The notes under the pieces were generated by a model that was not told where the DNA came from, did no database searches, and saw only the letters and a list, made by a program, of their open reading frames with translations. This document shows, piece by piece, positions 46,065 to 58,358 of a stretch of 64,000 nt of DNA. Source of the DNA: Limonium bicolor (lineage: Eukaryota > Streptophyta > Magnoliopsida > Caryophyllales > Plumbaginaceae); NCBI GenBank assembly GCA_023374045.1, contig CM041776.1, positions 119,493,000 through 119,556,999 of the forward strand, read 5' to 3'. Both the position numbers and the translations under genes were made by a program. Each line of letters starts with the position of its first letter. The stretch's first letter is position 1.

Positions 46065-48433
46065 ATGCCGTTCCTTAGGCCCCACAATAACGTGGGGTAT
46101 CCCCACTGTAAGGTAGTGGTTTATTGCCCACAATTCCTTTTATGCTTTTATGCATAGGTTCTGCAACGCTTAAATCTACAAATGGTAGTTGGTTACCGGC
46201 TTACAAGCCACCTTGCCTCGAGCCATGCTCTGTGCGGCTATTTACACAAGTTTCTATTTTTCCGTACACCATTAAATGGGTTAGGGGTACTACTGGGCTC
46301 TTTTGATATGGTTGTCCCATCACACTTCCGTACATGGAAGGCCCTTTTCGTATCGTAGCATTGATCTGTGACCTTTGGCAATTTAGGGTATCCTTTGTTA
46401 CATGGGATCCCTTCGGGGTTCTACCCGAGTGTTCGTTTAAACACTTGTGTTTTCAACACAATATCTCATTCAACTACTGTTGACCTCGGCACCCTTCACG
46501 GATTGCTCCTGGGTGTTACTGAGTTGTGCCATTACATCTAGCTGGAACTCATGGGTATGTTCAGTTTCTTACTCCGCCTTGCGGTTATATATTTGGAGCT
46601 ATCCCATTTAGGGTTGTAACGTCTCCTGTTCTTGATTAGACCATTAATTTCTTTCTCCTTTACCTTCTTGGTTAGGTCATTATTCTCTTTAGTGAGGTAT
46701 ACTGTGGGAATTCTATGCCGTTTATCAAACATTGATATGTTATTTTAGGCATTCGCCGCATTGCGTACACTGGTATTCCTACCAGTTATTATGTATTTCC
46801 TGAGACATATCCAATGTCCATATTTATTACTCTGTGCTTCTCGTACTTTAGACTCTTTAATCATCCTCTTGGACTGGGTTGCTAACTTCTTTAGCTCAGT
46901 AAGCTTTCCTAAGTTCTTCGATCATTCGAGGTGTCCAAATGTCGTGGATGAACTTATCTTACGATCCGTAGTATGGAGTCGACTACTTCCCGTGTTCCGT
47001 ACTCTACTTGTATGCATACATGGAGTATCTTATTGATACATTACCACTTACCCGACTAACTCATAACTGGTATGTCAGGCCCGCAAGCTCCTTCGGAGTG
47101 CGGTCGTTCCATGTCTCGTTTATGTACACTTGTAGTGTCGGTCACACGCCTAGGTGAAGTATTCTGTTGCCAACTCCTCTTATATCGTTCTAAGATAACT
47201 TACCGTGGTTCTCGGGTTTGGTTTTAAAAATTTGGGGGTTTTTGGAAAATTCTGCGTTTTGAAAGAAAAATTTGAGTTTTTAAAATAAAATCTTCACGGC
47301 ATTTCTTTGCCGGTTGCTTCTTACCAGATCTAGCTTCTCACTAATTGGTATAATATTTTAATACAGTGGTCAGGCCGTTAGGCCTTCCCAAGGTTTCATT
47401 TCAAAGTTCTTAGGGTTTGTGGTGCAATGTTGGCTTCTCTCGCCATCTTGGTACTTTGTTAAGTACTTCTTACTTGTTAACGTTCCTCTTAACGGTCCCG
47501 TTATTACTGCACTTGTCATGGCAAGTGCGCGGTAGAGGCAGTTTTTGGGATAACTAGTACTGATTTCGGTATTGTTCACATTATATTTAGCCTTGTCAGC
47601 TTTTCCTTTGACCCTTTAGCTGGATAACTACTCCTTAGAGCTACTTCTCATTCATCTTGACATGACTGTCATTCATTTAGGTGATTCTCCACTCTCGGAG
47701 TTCCTTAATTACTTGGTTCTATGTTCTACCTCGCTGCTCGTTCCCACGTCTTTACTGTGGTTACCGAGGTTTAAGTCATTTAGGCACTACTTCAGTAGTC
47801 CTATTCGGGTATATCCCGTAGATGTGCTCGTAGCTGTCTAAGCTATGTATGCTAGGTGTCGTAACCTTTTTGGGTGAGGTAGGGTGGGTGTACCTACTCT
47901 TGACTAGATACTTAGTCAGCTAATATACCGTTGGTGGTATTATTTAACTATGACGGTTCGTAGACTTGTGTCCCGGTTTTCGTTACTTCATTTTTGCCTT
48001 GTTGCGCGGTTGGTGCTTGCCTTCCTGCTGCTGCTCGGCCAGCCAGGTTCTCGCGACTGCTAAGCATGTCGCCCCAAGCTGCCACAGATTCCTGTCTCCT
48101 TGGATTAGGATTTCTCGATCTCCCGCCATTAAGCGCGGTTATTGTCGTTCCAGCGGGATCCATCTCCGGGATTTCCGGTTCTCGGGATTTACCGCATGAC
48201 AGGTTCTGGTTAATGTATTGAAGTATTAAGTAACTGTCAGATCGGGTTTCCTCGTCTCTCTGGCGTTCTTTCCCGAGCTTTTAATACGGGGGTTGTGGAG
48301 GGCGGGTTTGGTATTGTAGGCATCCAGAACATAATGGAAGTTCCTAACTAGCGCATCTCTCACGCTATCAGTCTCTAATTCCTAACTCGGTATTCCCTAT
48401 GCTCGGTATTTCCAGTCATCAGAGCGATACTTC
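46065..48433 (-). mobile_element. Element I interior, proximal part
   Basis: It is co-linear with 26590-29050 of C and with both parts of B. The conserved 47030-47190 block (TGAAGTATTCTGTTG and neighbours) is present. It is mostly non-coding. The exception is the short frame near the PBS, listed separately. Confidence 0.7.
47948..48163 (-). pseudogene. Vestigial gag start of element I
   Basis: A minus-strand frame of 71 codons begins about 270 bp after the PBS, where gag should start. It is basic and Ala/Gln/Gly-rich (for example AAWGDMLSSRENLAG). The homologous ATG in C is followed by a stop after a few codons, and in B the frame is broken. It is the only hint that the non-coding interior descends from a gag-bearing element. 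No gag core domain follows it. Confidence 0.4.
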
Positions 48434-48445
48434 GCTCTAATAACA
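48434..48445 (-). other. Degenerate primer binding site of element I
   Basis: GCTCTAATAACA in place of GCTCTGATACCA, 4 bp from the LTR. Two changes from the PBS of B and C suggest an older or inactive copy. Confidence 0.8.
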
Positions 48446-49124
48446 TTTTTGTAACACCCCAACCATTAAACTCGCCATTACCTCTTAAACTGTCACAATT
48501 TACCCTTACTCACGCAGCGGATCTCTATTACAACGAAGGGTAATACAATGCCATTAGCCACCCATATGGCTAACCAGGCCTATCTCACATACAGTAACGG
48601 TCTGATGGACTGGAACAACCGAGTACTCAATACCAAATACAATACTTCTCATTACTAACCGAGTCTCATGCACAAATCTCAATTCCATTCTTTACAATAC
48701 CGAGTCTACAATATACGGATGCCGATAACATATTCGGTCTTACACCTCATTCCAATGCATAAGTAATTAAAGTCTAACTACCCATGCTAACCACCGTCCC
48801 CATCCTACTCTCAAACGGTATCGTCTTCGGTGTACTTGGAAAATAAAAACGATGCCCCTAGGGGCTCAGCTTACGCTGCGTATGAAATTCGCATACCCGC
48901 GTGCTAACCGGGGTACGCCGACTACTTTTGTCGAGAGCATGGAGTTCATTTTAGTTCAAACAACATGCATATAGTAATACATTATATATGTATATTACAC
49001 AAGGATTCAACAATCAAACATGGGATACAATCCCTAACTAACAGAGCAAGGTTATTAGTTATATCAATTTACTCTTAGGCCTTGAGGGTTGTACCTCGCT
49101 ATTCCTTGGTTTCTTATTCAATAA

Positions 49125-49289
49125 CTCACCCATTCACTGGGGTTACTTATTCTTATTCTCACCCATTCTCTTGGGTTACTCATTCTTATTCTCACCCACA
49201 CTCTTGGGTTACTTACTCTTTATCTCACCCACACTCTTGGGTTACTTACTCTTTATCTCACCCACACTCTTGGGTTACTTACACTCAAG
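49125..49289. repeat. 33-bp minisatellite in LTR I, 5 copies
   Basis: Copies start at 49125, 49158, 49191, 49224 and 49257, each CTCACCCACACTCTTGGGTT followed by ACTTACTCTTTAT or a close variant. The 33-bp period leaves a frame open (49082-49348), which I do not regard as a gene. It is absent from the other LTRs. Confidence 0.95.
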
Positions 49290-50484
49290 CTCACGTAGTT
49301 CTCGAGACACTACAGGTCTCCTACGCTCTTCTCGCTTTTTTCTCTTAATACATACTTAAGCCAAAACTCATGGCTTTCGAGCCTAGTTTTACTAGCTCCC
49401 AGAACTCACTCTTAGTTCCTACTACTTTCGCATAGGTCCGACTACTCTCGGACTTCTCACATTCCCATACACTCCTTTCTCGGAGTTATAATATATTTAG
49501 GTATATTAGTCTAGGAGCATCTCTCTCGATGTTCCTAATGATTAGGGAACATTACTTAAATTCGGGTAATCTTAGGTTCAAGGGTTACCCATACATTTCA
49601 TATACTTATCTTTTCGGTTATTTTCTTATGCCGGGTAAAATCCTCTTATAGGAGGTTAACCATGTCTCAAGGGAGTTACTAATCCCTCAGGTTTGTTTTA
49701 CTGTTCTTATAAGTTCACAACTTTGGTCTTACTTCAATCCTCTCGATGGAGGTTCATTTATCTCTCCACTCTTATTTGTTTCGTGGATTGTTTTAATATG
49801 GTTTTCTAACCGTTATCGGGTATTTACTCAACCCGTACATCTCCTCACATTCTAGGGACTTCATATGTTTGCGTTATCGTTATGCTTAAATCGATAGCTT
49901 GTGTGTTTGCACGTTTCCATTATTTATGAAACTACCCGATCTACGAGTTTCTAGTCAACCGCTACTCACTATGAGTCGGTCTATACACTACGTTAGACCA
50001 CACCGGCATACAAGTATGTTAGCTCATACAACATACAGCAAGAAATACATAATCAAATAATGGATTATTTTCATGCTTTAGTCTTGATTAAGCCGACACA
50101 CAAACACACAAATCAGAGTAACTCGGTTAGCATACGGGGCATGAGAAAATCATACCTTTCACCATGGATTATCTTTACCGGGTCACCTCTCATTCCTCGG
50201 ATCTCACTTTCGAATCACTAATCATATATCAAGTGATTCTATTAATGCCAATACTTTACGGTAGGTAAACGAATATTACTCCTGTACTTACCCCGTTGTC
50301 TCGTTACACTTAGTTTTACTCTTACCAAATAAGGTTCTTAATTCTCACTCACTTCTAACACTTGTTTACATTTCTTAGGACCTTTACTAGTCACCAAACA
50401 AGGTCTAAACATCATCTAAAACCATTACCATTCACTTCCCCAACATTAGGACACTTTAAAACACTTTTGGCAAGTTTTTACACT

Positions 50485-50668
50485 GGTCCGAGTTTGTGTC
50501 CAGGGTTGCAAACCCGGACCAGGCACGGTTTTAAGTTTCTGGACACTTTTACATGTGGTCCGGGTTTGTGTCCTGAGATATAAACCCGGACCAACCCCTA
50601 AAATCACTCTCTGGTGCATTTTTGATGTGGTCCGGGTTTGTGTACTTGTTTAAAAACCCGGACCACCC
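50485..50668. repeat. Palindromic module array in LTR I (3 modules, 72-bp spacing)
   Basis: Modules start at 50485, 50557 and 50629, with arms GGTCCGGGTTTG/AAACCCGGACC. The spacing is 72 bp both times. One arm is changed at 50491 (A for G). Confidence 0.88.
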
Positions 50669-52814
50669 CTGGAACTGTCAAAATTTACAGATTTTGATCA
50701 GTTTTCAACCCCTAATTCACCTCTAATCATTTCCTAATCATTCCACATGTTTCCTACATTTTTAAACACCTTAAAACATGCTCTAAACCTCTTCAAATCC
50801 TAGGTTTAATCCATACTCAAATTCTTGCTCAAATTCACAAATTTCCATTCCCTCTGTTACACTTATGCACAGCAGTGCATTTAAACTTCTTTAGATGTTT
50901 CATAACCTTCCACCAACCTTACCACGTTACTTAATGACCACTCCTAGTCAAATGCATTCTCTAAAGCCCAAGTCCAACTCTTTTTTCACAAGTTAAACGC
51001 CATAGTTCCTTACTAGCAAAATTCATGACTTTCCTCCTCATTTATGCTACAGATTTTGCACATTCCCCTTCTCTCTCCAACAAACACTTCAATGTGATTT
51101 AATAACTCAATTCAACCCTCATCCATACCTAGCTAACCCTAGGCTATTCTTCACTCAATACATCACTTAAGTCACTAGGATTTCTACCGGAATTTCACCA
51201 TAACCCGGCTACTTTTCTAACATTGCCCAAAGCTCATCACATCACTTAATTCATCCTAAAACTAACCAAACCACAAGGGTTCTACCAGCACACATATAAA
51301 TCCATCAATACTCATCAATTCTCCAAATACCACACAATGCACAATTCATAAAATGCATAGCTCTTAAATCACACACTAAATTCACAAATGCTATCTCACT
51401 TGCATTATTTCTATACAAGCACATTATTACCACACTCACGTGGGGTTCATTCATTTAGTTAACCCTTCCCAAATTCTAAAACATATAGGATAACACTAGG
51501 GTAGGTTTCTTACCATAAATTCTCTTAAGTTTCCTTATTAATACTCTTCTCCTCTTCTCTTCCATCCAAAATCGGTCATGGCAAATCACTTGCCCAATTC
51601 TCTAGACCAATATTCAAATTGAAAATTAAGCACTAAGCAATTCTCTTAGGCTCACTAATTAATCTAGAATCAAAAAGATGCTTAAAGCACCAAGTTAGGG
51701 TTTACCTTTGGAAATTCTTGAAGGGTTTCCAAATCTTGAGTCTTAGGAGGGATTCCCACCACCAATTAAAGCTTTAAGAATAGCTCAACAAAGAAGAGAA
51801 GGCTAGTCATTAAAGAGCCCAAAATCGGCTAAGGTGAAGAATGGAGAAAACAAGGGTTTTCCATGGATATTTTTACCTTAATGGAAAGAGGAGGCTTCAA
51901 GCTTCAAGATGGTGTGCTTTTCTCTTCAAATGGGCAAAACCCATGGAGATGAACTTCTTCCTTTTTTAATTTTGGAAAGAGGGAAGTGTAGAGCTTGATG
52001 AGGGGATCACAAATATGTAATTATTTTTGAGTTTGGAGCTTTAACAAAGCATGGGCATGATGAGAAAGGTGGAGGAGCCATGGAGGGAGCTCCATTGTCG
52101 CCCAACACAGAGAGAGAGGGGAGAAAATCGGTGGAGAAGGGGAAGAAGGAAGAAGAAAGGAAATGGAGGAGAGAGAGGGAGGGAAATGCTTTTCACTTTT
52201 TACTTTTTCCCTCTCTTTTCTTTTTCTTTCTTTCTTTCTTTCTTTACTTGTGTGTGAGTGAGGGGGATGACTCACTAATAAAACCGGCCCCCACTATATT
52301 AGTAAGCTGGAGCATTTTTCGTCTTTTACAGAAAACGCTCGTTATTTTACCCGGTTTAGCACTATTCACTAACCGGGCCCGTTTTTTGGACTTTTCTCGT
52401 TTCTTTATTTTTAATGGTCATTAAGCTTCCATTAGTACTTAATTATAGTTATAAAGTCAACTATAATTTTTACGGGTCTATTTGACCACTTAAAGTCATA
52501 TTTTTGGGTTTTCTTGAAAAACGTGCTTTAAAACTCTATTAGCGTTTTAATCCATTATTTGGATCCGTTTTCTTCGGGAATCATTCCCGTATACTAATTA
52601 GGATTAACTAAGCCTTAGGAATCCATCTCAGACCCTAACCGAGGTCATATACCTCCTATACTCATTTAATGCACATTTTAACGTTTTTTGCGTTTTACGC
52701 ATTTTCTCTTTTCTTTTGGTTTTATTCTCTTTACCAACACTCTCTAGGCACCTTTAGGCCTTAAATAATCATATTAGAATTTTTAAGTCACCATTTTTCG
52801 GTCCGGGGTATTAA

Positions 52815-53917
52815 ATGCTGGTAGCAACAACAACTGGCCTTTTTGATATTCTAAATGTTCATATTATTAAGTTAATTTTCATTGTCATGTTATCACAAAA
52901 AAATGTGAATTACTTGAGTAACAAAAATGAATCAAAGTAACTAGTAAAATGAATTTTCTTCTACAATTAAGTTAAATTTCATTGTGATGTCATCACAAAA
53001 ACATGTGAATCATTTGTGTAACATAAATGAATCAAAATAATTATCCAAATGATTTTTTTTATGAAATTAAGCAAACTTTTAGATAATTAAAAATGAAGTC
53101 TTACTAGGTTTATCAGCTCCTTTACATGTCTTAGATTGAACATCATCCTGACCATCCTTATCAACTACAACATCTTCATCAACTCCAACATCTTCATCAA
53201 CACCAACAACTTCATCTGTGTAGATTGTCAATTCATTGAAAAATAAGTGAATCATTTTCGTAATAAAAATGAATCACAACATTTACATAAATAAATTATT
53301 GTCTGTAATTAGATAAAGTTGAAAATTATATATACTTTAAACTTACCACACTTATCAGCTCCTTCAGTTCCCTTACTTTTAACTACATCATCAGAAACAG
53401 TAGGCTCAACAGAAGGAACATATTCATCTGTTTACTTCTCATGTCATTACAACATTGTGAATCGTTGTGTAATAAAAATGTAACACAATAATTATAGAAG
53501 TGAACTATTATTTACAACTAAATTAAGTTTAAGATTAAATAAACTAAAGACATACCAGGTTTAAAATCATCATTCAGAAATGAAGTAGGACAACTATTCT
53601 TAGTTCCTACATTATCCCTCCCACATTCATTAGCTACATCAACAAGAAAATGGTGAGATTAAAATTAAAAACTTAATAGATTTATCAGCTCCTTCAAATT
53701 TATCAGATGAAAGATTTTCCTACCATTAACAACTTCATCAGTAGGAACCCCATCGTAAATGTTTTCAAACTCCACGAAGCCACCCATCATCATGGCTAAA
53801 GAAGAAGCAACCTCATGTTTTTTGAGGATCGAACTATCCAATCTGGCCTTTACAGTTAATGCGCACAACTTTGCTACCGATGAGGATATTAATTTTGTAC
53901 ATTGACAAATTTCCTTC
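52815..53917 (-). pseudogene. Host gene remnant, middle part with repeated exon-intron units
   Basis: On the minus strand, 53917-53665 reads as an exon (KEICQCTKLISSSVAKLCAL and EFENIYDGVPTDEVVNGRKI). Below it are short acidic exon-like pieces ending in similar K-G-A-D-K text near 53110, 53350, 53570 and 53690. They are separated by AT-rich stretches that share TGTGAATCATTTGTGTAAC-like text. This looks like tandem duplication of an exon plus intron, about 200-230 bp per unit. 52815-52942 repeats part of 42488-42690. LTR F cuts the 253-bp exon. Confidence 0.45.
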
Positions 53918-54966
53918 TGTAACACCCCTACTACGCACATAACAATACTTGAAATCGCAGCGGAATCAAACAACTAAACAATAACTAAACGATTCGGTGC
54001 TACAATGCTGTTAACCACCCAAGTGGTTAACAAGGCAGAATAAATACAAGCGTATCGGTCTGATGATCAGACTCCCGAGCATAGAACTAATAACTTTTAA
54101 TACATTAACAAAATACCGAGTTTGTTACTACATCCATAAACATATCTGTACATCACAAACTGACAACGGTTGTCACTGTACTACAACGGTACCAAAATAT
54201 AATGCCACGGGAGCACTGGCGCATCCCGGGCTTAACATCCAAAAATAATCAAAAGTAATCCTGCTTCCTAGAATCTAAAGCCATTCTGCTTCTTCGACCC
54301 TCATCCTGCAGTAAAAGAAATATGGAGCCCCCGAGGGGGTCAGCAACCCTTGGCTGGTATGGTTAACGCGCAGCCCATCGGTTACCGGGATACGCGCAAC
54401 TAATTGTCATGATGACATGGCATTCTTTTTAACACATACATCATAAACATATATCACAACATGAGTATTGTACACAACATCACACATGACATACAAGAAC
54501 AATTCCTTTTAGGAAGTGAACCAATACAATTAGTCCCCAGGGAGAGCCTAGAGAATGTTGCCATACTCATGTTAAGCTCGTTACATAACTCGTTACCGTC
54601 CTGTTAGATTGGACGAATAACTTAACACAAGGTGCCTCGGATATAGTCACCCAAGCACACCGAAACAACACATAGTATGCCCCTGTAGCCCGACGTGAGT
54701 CAGTAAAATAGCCTTGGTTAAGCTAAAGGGAAGGTTGGAAACCAAATTGGAAAACAACCATAACATACAAAGAGAATCGAACCGGTTATGACATCGACTC
54801 CCATACTCACACGCGTGGCCGGAACAGACCGGACTCCTCACTTCCCCCGTTAGCACTTGTTAGTAGTTCAACATTGAACTCAATAAACAATTCACAATAA
54901 TTGGTCAAGTCTTGTTAGACACACACAAGGGAAGAGAGAGTCATAATTAGCAATATAATAATATTT

Positions 54967-55506
54967 AGGGAAAATTACAAGCCCCACCCATGACGTTTGG
55001 CGAAATTTCACACTCCACCCACGTGGTTTCAAAAATTACTTTCCCCACTCATGTGGTTTCCCCTGTTTTACATCCAACAACTTTTCTAATTTTTGTTCAA
55101 TTCAAAAGATGCTTAAATGTTGTCCGAAATTGATGAAACTTTACATGGATGATGCTAAAGTGATATATTTTGATCTTACGTCAAATTCAAAGCTTTTTAA
55201 ACTTAAATGTGACCTGTGGGACCCAATGAAACATGTGACATGTTCATTGGGTCCCACGTGTCACATTTAAGCTTAAAAAACTTTAGATTTTTCACTGAAT
55301 CAAAATATAACACTTTAACATCATCCATGTAAAGTTTCATAAATTTTGGACAACGTTTAAGCATCTTTTAAATTGAACAAAAATTAGAAAAGTTGCTGGA
55401 TGTAAAACAAGGGAAACCACATGGGTGGGGAAAGTAATTTTTTAAACCACGTGGGTGAAGTGTGAAATTTCACCAAACGTCATGGGTGGGGCATGTAATT
55501 TTCCCT
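54967..55506. mobile_element. 540-bp foldback MITE inside LTR F
   Basis: The termini AGGGAAAATTACA and TGTAATTTTCCCT are exact inverted copies. A 7-bp TSD, AATATTT, flanks it (54960-54966 and 55507-55513). The inverted similarity continues inward almost to the centre, so nearly the whole element folds back on itself (arms about 260 bp, turning point near 55235). No ORF is present. TSD length and long arms do not decide between MULE-like and other foldback groups. Confidence 0.92.
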
Positions 55507-55849
55507 AATATTTAACAACTGTAAACTCGTTACATGACTTAAATCTTACAAGGTCATAAACACATAGAAAACAAACAACACACAAGCCGGTGTAAACTGG
55601 TAGGCAACAGACTGCAAGAAAACCATACCTTGGTCCTTGCTTCGATTGATTTCCACCCTAGGTCACTCCTATACATGATTAATAACATCGGTTAATTAAT
55701 TTACTTAACCTCAAGTTTACTAAGCATTTTACATGACTATATGACATGTTTAAATGACCAACTTAACCTTGGTCACCTCCATTATACCCCCTAGGGTTAA
55801 CTACATTTGCCACATTCTTTACTGTTTTTTTTTAAGTTTTGGTCTGTCC

Positions 55850-56103
55850 GACCCACCATCCGACCCACCAACTGGGTCGGACCCTTCCAGTGATTCTCCG
55901 GTTTGAAAAACTCTACTTGTCCGACCCATGTCCGACTCAACCAACTGGGTCGGACCATTCCAGAACATTTACCGTCCTTTAAACACACACGTCCGACCCA
56001 TGTCCGACCCAAGCCCTCTGGGTCGGACCGTTCCAGAACTCTTTACTGGCGTCTAACAGAGGCTTTCCGACCCAAACTTGGTTCAGACCCCTGGGTCGGA
56101 CGC
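55850..56103. repeat. Palindromic module array in LTR F (4 modules, 73-bp spacing)
   Basis: GGGTCGGACC right arms start at 55874, 55947, 56020 and 56093, exactly 73 bp apart. Each is paired with a GGTCCGACCC-type or TCCGACCC-type left arm. This is the reverse orientation of array E. Confidence 0.9.
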
Positions 56104-58358
56104 CACCAGAACATGTCCAAAAATTGTTAAATCTTCACCAAACTTCTCCTAAAGCCTCCTAATGTGTTCTAACATCATTTTGTACACTTACACCCTCATA
56201 CAACATCCATGAAACTCCTTTTGTATCTCCTTAAACACTCACTCATTTCTTACCAAAATTCCTAGCACTTATAATGTTTTCTCCTTAGTTTTCCAAGTGG
56301 TGTTTCATACCTATGATAACCACTATGCCAACAATGTTTCCTCACCACTACTACATCATCTCCCAAGCATCTTTACTTCCTAACCAATTCCTTGAATATC
56401 TCTACAAGCTTATAGATCCTCCATACAACAAGCTACTTCTTCCTTTTACATCAACATTGCACAAGTCCTAAACACAATCTCACCATGATCTTAAAATGTC
56501 CCAAAACATTCTTTTGCATTCTAAATCCTCCAGAACATTGCCTAAGCCCTTTTTATTTCCTAGAATGTCTTAATGCATGTTTCTTTCTCTAGTTGAAAAC
56601 TTAACCATTCCAAACATTTCCTAACTTACCAAACCCATTTTAAACGCTTAGAACTTCTTGTTTATTACCTAAATTTTAACATGGACTCTCCTAGAACATT
56701 ACTAAACCAAAACACATTGTTTTCACCATTAAACAACCAAGAACACTTAAAATCCATCAAACACATTCTCACACACAAACTTCACTCATTTAGCACTACA
56801 TCACAATATAGTGCATAATTTAAATTTCTTGGCACTCAGGCTCTTAACTAACATGGCTCTTAGGCCCTTAAGATGCATAAATCATAAACACTGAATTTCC
56901 ACAATACATTTGCCTTTGACCTGCAAATACACCCAACAATACATATGCCTTTTACTAAGCCCTTGAGAGCATTTTTCTAAGTCATTCACCATTGGATCCT
57001 TAGATCATTTTTAACAAGCAATATAAGCTCATTTCTCCTAAGACTTTAAACCACATTAGGTTAGCATATTTACAACTTTTCCTCACAAACTTCTTTCTTG
57101 TTTCCTTGACTAAATTGGCAAGGCTTTTAGTTGCTTGTCAACTTCTAAACATTATACAAATGATATAATGAGTATACAAGCTTTATGCTTCATCTCATTG
57201 TAAACCCTAGTTACATATATTATTTTAAAGCATTAAGATGATTGTTTTACCTTGGAATGGAAAGGGAGTTTGGATATGTAGCAAGAGAGGACTCCACCAA
57301 GCCCTTGGAAGATTCAAATGAACTAAAACAAGCAAGGTAAGGACACCATCAATGGTGATTTTCGGACAACACACAAACATGAAGGAAATGTTATTTTTCT
57401 TTGAGTTTCCTTACCTAGAAGCAAAGGAGAACAACAATATGTGAAAAGATGAGCTCAAGCTCCTCCCATGGTGATTCCTCTTGGCACCGAAATGGAGGTC
57501 TTGGGATTTTTAGAAGATAGGAATGAAGAGCTTGATGAGACTAAGAGAATGGTGGTCTTTGTTTTGATTTGGCAAAGTGATCTAGGAGTTACAAGAGGTT
57601 GAAGATGAAGAATGGTGGTGGTACTATTGCAAAACCGTGAATGGAGAATGAAGAAGAGATAGAAGAAATCTTGGAACCGTGGGAAATGAGGAGGGAAATG
57701 AGAAGTGAGGATAAGTTCACTTTTAAGAGATATTAAGTAGTAAAGCGAATAGTAACTTGCTTTATCTTTTGTTATTTATTTTGTTAACTTACAAGGTGGT
57801 GACTCACCTCATAAAAACCGGCCCCCATTAGTCATCTAGGGGTGTTTTAGTCTTTGTTGACCATTTAACTTACTTATATAAACTTATGTTATAAAGTTGC
57901 TTATTTTGTTACTATTCACTAAAACAAGGCACATAGATGTGAAAATTTTGATTTCCCATTGATATAGACTTCCAAATGTGATACTATATAGCACATGTTA
58001 ATTAAAGAGTAATGATGGACATTTAGCCATTCAAAACTCATTTACAAGACAATTTTTCAAAAATGTGCTTTAAGACTCCTTAAAGCGCATTTTATGTTTT
58101 AACTTGTTTTCAAGCTTGGTTTTCTTTGGTAATTGGTTTAATATGTTCATTAGTATACAAATGAGGTCTTGGTAAGTTCATTAGGTCTTAACCAAGCTTA
58201 TCCCAAGCTTAGAGCACATTTTGGCCTTTATTGACCTTAAGGCATTTATTTGTGTTTTCTATGGTTTAAATTGTTTACTAATGTTTCTAAGACTCTTTTT
58301 AGTCTTACCACACCTTATTTTAGTGTTTAAACAACATAACTAGGTTTGGGGTATTTCA

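Larger units (their letters stand above)
48450..52812 (-). repeat. 5' LTR of element I
   Basis: It starts TGTAACACCCC beside the PBS and aligns in order with the LTRs of C and F. Its outer end reads GGGGTATTAAATG instead of GGGGTATTTCA, so the last few bases are lost or changed at the junction with host DNA. No matching second LTR is present in the window, so element I is incomplete. It contains a structured block (48850-48955), a 33-bp minisatellite and a palindrome array. Confidence 0.85.
53918..58358 (-). repeat. Solo LTR F with perfect TSD, carrying a foldback transposon
   Basis: It runs TGTAACACCCC to GGGGTATTTCA on the plus strand and is flanked by CCTTC on both sides (53913-53917 and 58359-58363). 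Without the 540-bp insert it is about 3.9 kb. It is the same family as E: both have the GGGTCGGACC modules and share long co-linear text. It interrupts an exon of the host remnant. No interior is left, so it is a recombined solo LTR. Confidence 0.93.

Noticed and set aside
46024..46069. Exact TSD for LTR G
   Set aside because: The flanks ATTGC and ATGCC agree only partly, so I call G solo-like rather than a proven solo LTR.
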